A stretch of 64,000 nt of DNA, taken from contig VIRR01000547.1 in NCBI GenBank assembly GCA_008638375.1, forward strand, positions 124,001-188,000. Direction: 5' to 3'. A program made the translations under genes and the position numbers. Every line of letters starts with the position of its first letter. The stretch's first letter is position 1. The notes under the pieces are model-generated. The model was given only the letters and a program-made list of their open reading frames with translations, did no database searches and had not been told where the DNA came from. The DNA comes from Nyssa sinensis (taxonomy: Eukaryota; Streptophyta; Magnoliopsida; Cornales; Nyssaceae). Of the stretch, positions 11,477 through 22,490 are shown in pieces.

Positions 11477-12391
11477 TCAACTTTCAATTGCCAACATGCA
11501 TACATTTTGTTGGTCACGCCCTAATAGACGACAATTATTCATGCGATAAAAAACTAGTGTTTCGCCTCTTCTGAGATTTACTTCTGACACAAAACCTTGC
11601 CACCTATCGCAATACAGAAACCGTTGTCCATTTCTCCTTCTAATCTCAAACGACCAAGCACGTCCATCTATGTAGAACACAATCACTCGCTCATCTCCGG
11701 GAGGTAAACGTATTGCTGCTTCTTCTGGTATTGTTATTGTTATTGGATCAGTTCCTAAATCCAAATCCGTCAGTTGCTTTCTAAAGAAAAACTCCTTTGT
11801 TCCAAAGCAAAACTCCTCCTCCTCCTCCTCCTCCGAGGACAATATCAACAAGAAAAACTCAAATGTTTCAAAGCAAAACTCCTCCTCCTCCTCCGACAAT
11901 GTCGACAAGAAAAACTCCCCCTCCACCTTGAACAACGCCCGCACCTGCGCCCGCGCCTCCAGCACCCGCGCCTTCCACACCAGCGCCCGCAACAGCGCCA
12001 GCTCCCGCGCCAGCTCCCGCTCCCGCGCCCGCGCCCGCTCCCTCTCCCCCTCCAGCAGCACCAACCCCTGCGCCCGCGCCCGCGCCAGCGCCAGCGCCTG
12101 CGCTAGCGCCAGCACCAACTCCAGCGTCCGCTCCGGCACCCGCTCCGACGCCCGCACCCACTCCCGCTCGTCCTGCAGCCAATCCTCCAGCTGCGCCAGC
12201 ACCGACTCCTGCTCCCACAACACCCGCGCCCGCACCCGCGCCCGCGCCCGCGCCCGCTCCGGCTCCGGCTCCAGCACCGGCTCCCGCAGCCAATCCTCCA
12301 GCTGCACCTGCAGCAGCGCCTGCTCCTCCAGCTTCAGCTCCATTATCCTCCTCCTCCTTTCTCTTTCTCCTCCTCCTCCTCCTTCGTTCAT
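11477..12391 (-). CDS. B3-domain protein with low-complexity N-terminus
   Basis: A 304-residue open frame. Residues about 200-300 form a B3 DNA-binding domain: FFFRKQLTDLDL, IPEEAAIRLPPGDE, GRAWSFEIRRRNGQRFL, WQGFVSEVNLRRGETLVFY. The paralogue at 30897-31238 matches through the stop. B3 proteins are plant nuclear transcription factors; no target can be inferred. Residues 1-200 are unusual: Ala/Arg/Glu/Leu-rich, from GC-rich hexamer repeats, with QLEDWL occurring twice (LEEQALLQVQLEDWLRE and LAQLEDWLQDER) and acidic runs flanking two copies of EEEFCF. This half has no counterpart in the paralogue and may be a repeat expansion. The start at 12391 fits because the paralogue begins at the equivalent place just after a shared splice acceptor. 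Translation of the repeat region is uncertain, since other frames are also open. Confidence 0.72.
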   Translation of the reverse strand: MNEGGGGGERERRRRIMELKLEEQALLQVQLEDWLREPVLEPEPERARARARVRARVLWEQESVLAQLEDWLQDEREWVRASERVPERTLELVLALAQALALARARAQGLVLLEGERERARARERELARELALLRALVWKARVLEARAQVRALFKVEGEFFLSTLSEEEEEFCFETFEFFLLILSSEEEEEEEFCFGTKEFFFRKQLTDLDLGTDPITITIPEEAAIRLPPGDERVIVFYIDGRAWSFEIRRRNGQRFLYCDRWQGFVSEVNLRRGETLVFYRMNNCRLLGRDQQNVCMLAIES

Positions 12392-12394
12392 TGT

Positions 12395-12415
12395 TCAAAT
12401 TAATCTGTAAAAAGA
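12395..12415 (-). other. 5' leader splice acceptor of B3 gene
   Basis: On the minus strand the sequence is CTTTTTACAG, then ATTAATTTGAACA, then the start codon. The paralogue has CTTTTTCTACAG, GTTTATTTGAAGA, then ATG. Conservation of the acceptor and its 13-base distance to the start codon in both copies supports an intron in the 5' leader. Confidence 0.6.
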
Positions 12416-12494
12416 AGAGAAGAAGAAGAAGATGATAAACAGATTAAAGTAAGTTCATTAACTATATTATGTAAGAACAAAGATGCATGGTAGA

Positions 12495-12592
12495 GAAAGA
12501 GAGTCGCCTCTCTCTTTCGCTTGTAGCACATAAAAGTAGATATGAACTTATGAGATATGTCTTTGCATATTTATAAAGTTTGCATATTTATA
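12495..12592 (-). promoter_or_regulatory. Probable B3 gene promoter, twin TATA boxes
   Basis: On the minus strand TATAAATA occurs twice (12592-12585 and 12575-12568) within a 17-base direct repeat containing TATAAATATGCAAA. Transcription would start roughly 30 bases further on, near 12540. An imperfect hairpin, GAAAGAGAG with CTCTCTTTC (about 12496-12520), would lie in the leader. Confidence 0.5.
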
Positions 12593-12599
12593 AAGGAAG

Positions 12600-13640
12600 A
12601 ATTATGACCGACCATTAATGAATTATTAGAGATTTCAAACTCATTGATTGACAAAACCTTGACTTATTATCATGAGCTGCTAGCTTTCTTCTAAGCATAG
12701 TGGCCTTTTTTTTCTCCTCAATTTTTACAGCTCCCAAAGTGTACTTTCTTTAATGGGTGTTTGATGTTTCCTTAGCTAATATGAAATAAAAAAAATGTTT
12801 GTAAAAAATAATTCATATTTGTTTCTTTATAAAGACACTTTTATATGTCTAGAGAACTAAAATTAATATAAAAATAATTTTAAAAATTTAATCAAACAAT
12901 TAAGTACATTTCTAAAGATATTTTTTTTTAGAATATTAAAAAGAAAGATGCAAAAATTATTCTCAAAAATTGTGATATGATTAATTTAAAAACTTGCAAT
13001 GTGACAATATCACACATACTTGAACTATAAGTATCAATCAGATAATAAATTTTTGAACATGAGGACAAAACTTACGATGTGGCAATATTACACACTTGAA
13101 CCATACATATCAATCAGATAATAAAATTTCGAACATGAGTACGAACTGTAACATTATCCTATTCCCAATGGTCTATCATAGAGTAATGCAATCACTTTCG
13201 CTTAGCTAATGGTCAGCATATTCTAGAATCTCTTCCTCTCAGCAACTGGACCACAAATCCTCACATTTGGGAGTGTTTCCTCTTAGAGTTGCCACAGGCG
13301 GCCGCAATTGGGGATGACATGTGGCAGGGGTTGGTGGAGATGGGAAATAGATGGAGAAGATTTGAATTTGGCACGTGAGGGAGCATATGGCAGGTCGGGT
13401 AGATTTAGAAGTGTGGGTGATCCAGGTCAAACAAGTCCCACCCCTGCCCACGGCACAGCGGCAGCTTTGTTTTTTTTTTTGGGGGGGGGGGGGGTGTAAT
13501 GGGCTAGGTATAAGACCACGGCCCAATAACCCAGTGACGGGTTCCTAGGTCTGAGCCTTTTAAAGATTCAAATGAATGGCCTTACGAGAAGTCAGGTGGA
13601 TTCAAAAACTTAAAGAAGTATGAGCCCAACACTTCGTGGA
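12600..13640. other. Intergenic sequence with short tandem duplication
   Basis: No gene is seen. A roughly 75-base unit is repeated twice at about 12985-13140, sharing CTTGAAC, ATCAATCAGATAATAAA and GAACATGAG. A T run followed by a G run (about 13467-13494) marks an abrupt junction with different sequence to the right. Confidence 0.6.
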
Positions 13641-14560
13641 GTAGGGTTATAGTAGCCAAGCTTGGCTTGGGTGCAAGGAAGGGGAATGGGTTTCTTCGGA
13701 AGTCAGCGGTCCATATGGGATGTTTATAGAAATCATTAGAAAAGGGGCTGATCATTTTTTTTTTTCCTGGTGCACTTGCTTTGAGCTAGAAATTGGTTTG
13801 AGGGTGAAGTTTTTGTTGGATGATTTGAGTGGTGTTCCAACTGTCACGTACAAGTCTCCCCTTTTATTTTAGCTTTTGATAAATTTTGCGGCCTATGTGG
13901 CAAACTGTGTCTTTCTCAATGGTGGGGCAACTTGGGCTCCTAGTTTTGGAGAAATTTCTGTGACAGGGAAACAAAGGAAGCATTGAGACTGATGGCGTTT
14001 CTTCAAAGCTTTAAGCTGCTTGCCCATAGAGATTGATTCTCTCAGATGGAAGATTGATGAGAGTAGGAAGTTATCTGTCAAGTCCTGTTACAAGGAGTTG
14101 ACAAATAGGGGCATTAGAAATTTCTCTTGAGAAAGCATTTGGTGTGCAAAGCCACCTGGAAAGGTAGATTTTGGTTTCACTATGGTCGACCGGTGTTACA
14201 CGTGTAAAGTTGATGAGAAGAGCATAAGCCATTGGTCTCTCGATGGTCAACCAGTGTTACATGTATAAAGTTGATGAGAAGAGCATAAGCCATAGAGATA
14301 GGTGATGCCTTTTTTTTCCTCCTCTCTCTTTGGCTATGCTTGGACTATGCCAGCCTTAGTTTTGGAATTCTTAGAGGGGATGGAGAGGGAGTCGAGTGAG
14401 AAGGTGCTCAAGGTTTGGATGTTGGCGCCTCTTTGCTTGTTCTGTTGCTTTAAAACTTTATACTTTTGGGTAAGGTTGTCGAAATGTGCATTGGAAGGTG
14501 AATCATTTTTCAAAAATAGTGTATCGTGTATCATAAGAGATGCACAATTATTTTTAGGGA
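13640..14560 (+). pseudogene. LINE ORF2 C-terminal remnant
   Basis: In drifting frames the plus strand reads SWSRVIVAKLGLG, then EIDSLRWKIDESRKLSVKSC with YKELTNRGIRNFS, then IWCAKPPGKVDFGF, DRCYTCKVDEKSISH and LFGYAWTMPALVLEFLEG. This is the order of the region after the reverse transcriptase followed by the zf-RVT domain in plant L1-type LINEs. Stops and frameshifts are frequent. A segment of about 60 bases (DRCYTCKVDEKSISH) is duplicated in tandem at 14186-14245 and 14246-14295. No poly-A tail is visible, and a small inverted-repeat element follows directly. Confidence 0.75.
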
Positions 14561-14674
14561 AAGCCTATTCCCACTCCCATATGTTCTCATGCACTCCAAA
14601 AAGTACATTATTTGAACATTTAATAATATTTATTTGGAGTGCATTTCTACATGTAAGGAGTGGGATTATCATCT
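14557..14674. repeat. Small inverted-repeat element (MITE-like)
   Basis: CCCACTCC (14570-14577) faces GGAGTGGG (14657-14664), and inside them ATGCACTCCAAA faces TTTGGAGTGCAT. The arms extend imperfectly outward as GGGAAAGCCTATT against ATTATCATCTCCC. The element lies at the right edge of the LINE remnant. No target duplication was identified. Confidence 0.6.
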
Positions 14675-14679
14675 CCCTC

Positions 14680-16040
14680 TTTAAAAAAAATATATTTATA
14701 AATATATATACATAAAGCTTGGATACACACACACACACACACAATGTTAGAAATGATATAAATAACATTTCAACTCATTAAAATTGCGAATTCAACAAAA
14801 TTCAATAATATTCATCGTACTGATATTCATGAAATTCAACCTTGGCTATTCAACAAAATGTATATGTTATAAACAACAATTTCAGAATAAAAATTCAACC
14901 CTGTGCATAGCAACTGGAAGAGTAATCAGAAACGAACATATTTTGAAAATTCTAAAGAGTATTATTCAGAACCCCAATTGGAAGAGTAATCAGAAACCCA
15001 TCAAAAGTATTCAACAAAATCGATCACAAGATTCACAACCAATCAAAGTTATTAAGAAACCTAACAAAAGAAAAATAATAAAAGAGTATAACATGTGATT
15101 TGGGGTGCAAGTGAAAGTTGAAATACCTAAAATTGCGAAACCTTCCTTAGAAAAGGATTGAAATCAGAATACAACTTTTGAATACAGTCCCCTGCTGTCG
15201 TCACTCTGCTGTTGAAATCGAATGATTGAAAAAAGATATAGAAGGCTTTGTGATTGAAATAGAAAACGAGGATTGAAGATGAATGGTTAGGGCTTTGCAG
15301 TCGAAATACAGTCTCCCAGCATCATCACTCTGTGATCGAAATAGAAGACCAAGGATTAGAGCTTTGCGATCGAAATCCACTAGTTTCATTTCTATCGAGT
15401 GACGAAGTTAGGGCTTAGACGAGTGATGAAGGATCAAAAAAAGGACCATATCCGAACAACGTCATTTTGAAGTTTCTTACAAAATGAAAAAAGTCCAAAA
15501 CACTGGCGTTTTGGTGGAGTGCGCATATCGTCCGTTTCAGCGATATGAAACATATTGTGCATATCGTTTCATGCATATCTTCCTACTGTTTTAATCCAAA
15601 TCTTTTCCCAATTTATTTCTGCACCCCAAGGAATTAAATCCCAACAATTTGTTTCTAAATTAAAGCATGAAACTTCAAAAACCCGATTATTCATAGAAAC
15701 CTGCAACTGCTTAATTCTATCTGGTTTCTTCACTAAATTTCCTCATTCCAATTGCAGAATTTTGAATTTTTTTTTAATTAAGCTACATAATCCTACTGTT
15801 TTTAGCATGCTTATAACTCTAAAATTTAAAGATAGAAAAACCAAAATCTTTGAGTTTGCACTCACCTTGTAGGCTGCAGTATCCTCCTCTTCTACTCTTG
15901 ATTTCACTTCTAAATTTCAAAAACTTCTTCCACACTTCTATCTCCCTCTGATTGCTCACAAGCCTTGTCCTTTTATTTGGTCTTCCTTCAAACCACAAAC
16001 CACATATATATACAAGAAATCAGCCGCTTTCTCCCTCTCT
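14680..16040. other. Intergenic; CA microsatellite and GC-richer stretch
   Basis: A CA run lies at 14727-14743. Bases 15190-15400 contain a loosely duplicated segment (GTCACTCTGCTGTTGAAATCG, reappearing as ATCACTCTGTGATCGAAAT) that is richer in G and C than its surroundings and could be untranslated exon or old repeat. No coding gene is supported. Confidence 0.4.
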
Positions 16041-16042
16041 TA

Positions 16043-16235
16043 AGGCTACATTTGGTACACTAGAATGGAATAAGACAGGAATGGAATAGTATCAGGAATG
16101 AAATGGAGCAGGAATGGAATAGGAATAATTATTCCATTCTTTTGTTTGGTTGAATACCCAGTAATAAAATGATAATTACATTCCTCTGTTTGGTTTGAAC
16201 CATCAAATTGTTAGAATGAAATTAATATTAAGTTT
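16043..16235 (+). repeat. TE fragment with GGCTACATTTGG terminus
   Basis: The sequence starts GGCTACATTTGGTACAC and is followed by repeated GGAATGGAAT motifs. A related fragment in the other orientation ends CCAAACATAGCC near 57532. Both look like one end of a non-autonomous element family; the opposite end is not clear in either. Confidence 0.45.
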
Positions 16236-18060
16236 GATATTCAAAGTACTTGTATAAATTTCAAAGCTTTCATATACGTTTAATGAAAAAAAAAACTCAA
16301 CCTACATTTTTTTTATTGTCAAAAAAAAAAAACTTATTGGCAAAAAAAAAAAAATGAAACCTGCATTTATTTTATTGGCAATTCAAAATATAATTGTTTA
16401 AGATCATGTTTATCTTTTAATACTTAACTAATGTTGCTAATCATTCCAACTTAAACAGTGAGGTCCATGTCCATTTCAAACTGACAGTATATGATGTTAA
16501 ATCTTCACAAGCTTCTCTCTCAAACTCACAGCTTTTCTAATTGATTCATCTCAAGATTTTTTCCTGATTGATTCAGAACAATTGGCTAAAATTTTTAAGT
16601 TTTAAAGGCTTCCAACCCAAAACAGCTCATGACATGCTCTTGTTCCCACCTTAATACCCTGTCATGATGCAAGGCACCATGAAAGTAATGAGAGGACACA
16701 ATTCTGTGAAACAATTTTAGCCCTAAAATAGATTCCCTAGTGGTGTGTAAGAAAATTATTGGAACAGTCCCCCTCCCCCACCCTCTTTTTTTTTTTTTAC
16801 CCTCTTTTCCCAAACAGGTCAAAGCTTGTTCATTCTGAATCTAAGAATCATTCCAAATATACTGAAACATACCAGGACAAATAAATTAACAGAAATTGTT
16901 TGATGATGAAATTCAGATATTCAAATATGCAATTAAGTCCACTTCCAAATCAACAACAATAGAAGAGTAAATGAGAGAATAATGTGCCTTTTTAGGTTCT
17001 TGACTATAATTTGGTTAGACTTCCTATTTCTTTATAATAAATAAAATAAGAAAATAATACACACAAATTTTACAAGTACCATAAGAAAATAGTAGTTGTT
17101 CTAATTCGTAAGTGATGCAAAAATGCATCAGTAAAACAAAATTGAAGCACTGCTCAACTCAATCATTCTTAACGTAGCAGGCATAAACATGTAAGGTACA
17201 AAACAATGCAACCAAGGCAGCCGGTCATGACTGAGGACTATACTTGTCAAGGGAGACATTGCAGGACACATGTTCTAGGAAAGGGTTCTCCATTGCAGGT
17301 TTCTATCCATGGTGGCAAACTTGCCTTTCCAAAGAAATGAAAGGATGAATGCATTGTTGGGGAAGCTTGAGCTAAACCAAATGATCTTGTGTCATGACAG
17401 AACAAGGGAACCCCTTAAAAAATCCCATGTTGAGGCAGCAGAATAACTGCTCCAGTGATTCTTGATCCCGATTGCAATGTCACTAGAATTCCCCCCTCAA
17501 AAATTTTAATATTTCTATAATAGGCCTGCTATATATTTTTGCCCTCCTATACATACCCCTTTGTTTTCAACATTGTCTCTTAGGAACCTTTTGGGCAAAA
17601 TGAAGTGGGAGCACAATCTTCTTTTGTAGATGGAGGCATCTTATAAAAATTATGAAGAAATTTTAGCAAAATAATTTACTAATCCCCTCAAAGTTTTAAC
17701 ATGATTCACTAGATCTATATAATTATGAAGAAATTTAGCAAAAATAAAATAGTAATCCCCTCAAAATTTTAAAATAATTCTAGACCCCAATGAGGTAATA
17801 TAAAATTTAATTTCACTCCCTTATCCTAAACATTTTGGATCCCACTGCATTTATCTCACTCATTATCTTATTTTAAATTAAACATGTTACGTTGTGTTAA
17901 ACGAATTGAAATGACTAAAATGTTTAATTTATAAAGTGAATGCCCTTCGAACTGACTAGATCCAGATTCTACACAACCCACAAAGAAACAAGGTTGGACC
18001 AGATCGTGCGGCAAAAAACAAAAAAAGCAGTCACAGTTCTGAGGATCCATCATCCATGAC
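16236..18060. other. Intergenic, no gene recognised
   Basis: AT-rich with several long A or T runs. Bases 17640-17790 hold a short tandem duplication (ATTATGAAGAAATTT and AATCCCCTCAAA, each twice). A moderately complex stretch at 17210-17470 has no reading frame that I recognise. Confidence 0.45.
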
Positions 18061-18335
18061 CCACAAAAAAAAAAAAAAACAGAAATCTAACCTGGAAACC
18101 GTAGATCCGGAGAACCACCGAAGATTGACGAAGAAGACGAAGAAACCGTAGATCGACCCAGTGCCTTGCCGGCGCCGGGTTAAGGAGAGGGACAGTGCTG
18201 CGTTTCGAAGGAGGCGGCTGCTAGGGTATTGTGGAAACTGAAAAGGGGAGAAGATTTAGGGCTGATAAATCGTGTTGGAGACAGGATAAATCGTGATCCA
18301 ACGGCTGTTACTTTATCACCTTAGATTAGTGCCAC
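18060..18335 (-). promoter_or_regulatory. Candidate 5' exon and promoter of a minus-strand transcript
   Basis: A GC-richer island in AT-rich DNA. On the minus strand it has a CT-rich leader look (CCCTAAATCTTCTCCCC, CCCTCTCCTTAACCCGG), TTCTTCGTCTTCTTCGTC, and then TTTCCAG followed by GTTAGATTTC, a plausible exon end and 5' splice donor. No coding sequence follows, so this may be a promoter remnant or a noncoding transcript. Inference only. Confidence 0.35.
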
Positions 18336-18659
18336 TTGTCGAAATATATAAATATTTTTAAGAAAGTAAATTTTATTTGCACTCCCATCATTAAGGTTTT
18401 TAAAATAATTTTAAATTCTAATGCTGCGTTTTAGATAGTAATTTAGATATGATTTTTTAAAAAATATTTTTGAAATGTATTTTAAAATTTTGTAATTAAT
18501 TTTTTGAAAACTGTAAAAATACGTTTGGTTATACTAATCAGAATTCAATTTTTGAATTAAAAACTATGAAAATGTGTTTAAATATAATATTTGAATTTAA
18601 GTTTCTGAGAACAAAACTATGAAAATACATTTTGATCTGAAATTTGATTTCATATTTTT

Positions 18660-19500
18660 TAAGATAAAAAATAATAAAAATATATTTATATAAGTTATTT
18701 TTTAATATACTTTTTATTTTTAAATTTTTAAAAATTAAATTATTGTTAGTGGCTTCCTAAAGAGGGAGTAGAATTATCAGAATTTTTTTTTTAAAATTCT
18801 TTTTCAAGTGAATTTATGTTAATATTTTTATGTTTTCTGCTTTTGAAAAGAGAGAGCGAGAGGGCATGACTTAGGAAATTCTGCCACTATTTTCTATTCT
18901 AATGAGAGAGAGAAAGAGCATTTTTTTTTTTGTTCTAAAAATGAAAATGAAAATGATAATATTCTTGTAAAACCTGTCTGCTTGGATTTGTTTTTGTTTT
19001 TAATTTTTGTGTTTTCAACCATGAAAATGATAAAAATAAAAATAGATGTGTGTTTTCGGTTCATTTCATTTTTTAATGAATTTAGATTTTAAAAAATTAA
19101 AATTATTGTTAGTTGTTTCCTAAAGAGAGATTACTATTATCAGATTTATTTATTTCTTTAAATTCCTTTCCAAAAGAAATTATGTTAATATTTTTATGTT
19201 TCCTGTTTTTGAAGAGAGAGAGAGAGAGAGAGAGAAAGATTTTTGTTGTATTTTTGTTCTTAAAAATGAAAATGATAACGTTCTTGTAAAACTCGTGTAC
19301 TTAGATTTGTTTTTATTTTTAATTTTTATGGTTTCAACAACAACAAAAAAATTAAAAATACATGTGCGGTTTCTAGTAATTTTATTTTTTAATGAATTTA
19401 AAATATTAAAATTAAAAGTACTGTTAGTTATTTCCTAAAGAGAGGTTATTATTAGATTTTTTTTATTTTTGAAAATTCTTTATGTTAATATTTCTATTTT
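18660..19500 (+). repeat. Three tandem units of about 310-360 bases
   Basis: The phrase GTTAGT(GG/TG/TA)(C/T)TTCCTAAAGAG recurs near 18746, 19108 and 19428, each followed by a TATCAG or ATTAG T-rich stretch and TTATGTTAATATTT. The first two units go on to TTTTGAA(A)AGAGAGAG and a TTGTTCT(T)AAAAATGAAAATG segment. The spacing differs because of internal indels. Confidence 0.7.
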
Positions 19501-22490
19501 TTAAAAACAGAAAACAATTTTTTAAAAAGTACTCAATTCTTCTTTAAAACGTGTCTTTTAGGAACATTTTTTAATAGATATTTTCAAAAATTGGAAAAAA
19601 TTATTATCTATCTACTAATTATTATTTTTATTTGATTTTATTTAATTGGAATATTATCAACAAAATATAGATATAAATAACCAAAAAAATATGGATAAAC
19701 AGCATCAATTCTAACCATAATAAATGAGATGTAATCATTTTTTTTTTTCAATTAATACTTAAATAGAAATATTATTATTTTTATCATTTCATATTTTTCA
19801 GGATCACAGAACAATTTAATAATTACTTTAAAGTTTTGAAAATGTTATGTAAAAAATAGTCAAATTATTTTTGAAAATGAAAAGTGTGATGCAAAAGATA
19901 TTCAAAATGCTTTTAAAATAATGTTCAGGATTTTGTTTTAGAACATGACTAAACAAACAGATTTTTAAATATGATTTTCAAAAAATCTGTTTTTGGATTT
20001 ATAACCAGGACCTTAATTTCTTAATTTAATTAATTAACAAATGCTCAAAAAGTGTGCTAATTTCATTAAATTTGTGAAGGTTGTATATCTGAAAAATGTG
20101 AGAATAAATTAAAACTTTATTATCCTAGAACTCTTTATAAATGAATCATATCTTTTTTTTAATAATTTGTTTATGTTCTTATTATTAATCAAACTTATTA
20201 AATTATTTATAGACACTATTTAATAACACTTTTTAAAAATATTTATTATTGTTTTGTTTAAAATGAGTACAAAACTTAATACAATAGTAAAATTCTTTCA
20301 CTATGACCTAAAAAATTATATGCCCGAGTTGTAAAAATAGCATTTTATTTAATCTTTTTCAAATCATAAAGTAACAAAAGTATTATATTATGTATTAGTC
20401 TTTTACTTAAATAAGTAAAAATACAAAAAATGCATATATATGTTAAAAAAATACACTTTCACTTTCATATATTTGAAACGAAAGGAATATATGTATTAAA
20501 ACATGATAATATATATATAATATACATATATATAGGGTCAAATTCGATTTAATCTAATAATAAACAAATTTATAAAAAGTCGTTCAACGACCATGACAAA
20601 TGAAGTATAAAATTATATTCTAGTCTAAAATCTAAAGAAATAAATGAAATGAGTATTCTGGTCAATTTAGAAAAAAAATAAGTTAACGGATAAATTATTG
20701 TAATTTATCAGAAAAAATATGAGATATTAGTATTATTTTAGAAATCTCACTAAAAATTTCTATAATTATAAAAAATTTAAAAGATATAAGTATAATTTAT
20801 TCTTTAAATTAAAGTAGTATTTAAAAAAAATTACTATTCGTGTAGGAATGTAAATAAGTCAAGTCAAATTGAGAAGTAAGTTATTTAAATTTAATTCATT
20901 AAAATAAATAAGTCTTAAATTGTGATCAAACTTGATTTATTTATTTCATAAATTAATTTTGAATAAACCGATTAAGAGTTAAACTCGTGTAATTTAATAT
21001 TTTATATAATATTAAATTATTTATTTATTTATTTAATTAAATTAATAAAAATCAATAAATTTTAAAATATGTTCGAACTTAATAAATTATGAGCTAGAGA
21101 TTGGACATAGATAAATAATAAATCAACTTTTTGGTGCATACAAGAATTAGAACTAAAAATGCACAATATGTTTACAGGAAAATTTAAATTTTAAACATAA
21201 TATGCTATATAATATCTCAATTAGAGTTTATTGAAAACTAAATCTAGAAAGAAAAAATATAAAAACGAAAATGAAAACAAAAACATAAAATGAAAAAAAA
21301 AATAGAAAACTAAAAATTGAACGAATGATAAAACAAAAAAAAATCTAAAACAAATACCTATTATTGAAAATTAATGATTTATTCTTTATATCGAGTTTGA
21401 AAAGACTTACGTGTTAGAATTAATGTTAAAGGATTTCAACAAATAGAAAGACAAGAAACTCGTTCCCATCCCTCTAATCATAATGAGAATTTATAGACGA
21501 TCCAAGTCACTTGATATTGATTAGCGTTAGTTTTTTCAAATTAATTATATTTTAAAGTTAATTAATTATCAAATTTAATCTAATAAAATAAGGCAAGGAG
21601 TTCATTTCTATTTTTTTTTTATCGATTAGAGGTATTTTGAATTAATTTACGTGTATTAATTTGTTTTTATAATTATCATACATATCTTTTAAACGGTTAA
21701 TAATCAATGTAAAAAAAATTCAAATTCAAACTCAAAATATTTAAATTTTATCATTAATATTTTCACTACCCGACCACAATCCGAGTAATAGGTTCATTTC
21801 TATTTCCATTTTTCTCTCTTATAATTGTATTATTATTATTTACAATTAATTTATATTAATTTACTTTTAAATTTTAGAATAGAGGTATTTATTTTATTTT
21901 TATCACTCTAATTTTAAGAATATTATAAAATAATTTAGTTAAAGAGTTGAGTTAGTTATTATGTGAGAATAGAATGAGTCAATAATTGATTTTGTGAGTC
22001 AATAATTCTTCCAGCTCTCCCTTTGGAATATAATTGAATAGATTATAAAATACCCCTCCCTTTTTTTTTTTTCAAAAATGATTATGTGAAACCATCTCAT
22101 TGGGTGAATGACTCTCATAACACCTTATTCATGTGCCTGCTCTTTTAAAGTAATAAATTGATTAAGAATTTAAGAATATTTTAATCATTTTATATATGAA
22201 GAATTTGATGAGTTAGTTGATTTAAGTTAGGATTTAATGATAAATTATATACTTTACTTTCTCTTAACTTTTAAGTAAATGATCAATTAAACAATATGTG
22301 TTTGCAGTGCAATTGTGGAATGGGGAGCTCCAATAGCACTCCCCTTGATGTAAATGGGCTTAAAAATGCAAGCCCAAATAAGGGAGAACAAGCCTGCCTA
22401 ACTGTTTGGGCCTGTAGCTCTTAGTATATGTTGTCATGATCTGATCAGACTTTTAGCATCATCTGAGCGAGTAAGGATCTGGATTTGCTC
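19501..22490. other. Long AT-rich intergenic stretch
   Basis: No gene, RNA or clear element was recognised. Bases 20650-20830 look like an isolated right arm of the foldback MITE family (AATTTATCAGAAAAAATATG, then TATTAGTATTATTTTAG). Confidence 0.45.

Noticed and set aside
11868..12398. Gly-Ala repeat frame on the minus strand
   Set aside because: It ends before the B3 domain and uses the same hexamer repeat out of phase. The 11477-12391 frame is preferred because it reads through into B3.
11928..12410. Ser/Arg/Ala-rich plus-strand frame with an ATG
   Set aside because: Low-complexity reading of the GC-rich repeat in a frame without family resemblance. The Pro-Ala frame next to it is noted separately as a lead.
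14302..14715. 137-residue plus-strand frame as an independent gene
   Set aside because: Its first part is recognisable as the zf-RVT end of the LINE remnant and the rest runs into a MITE-like element.
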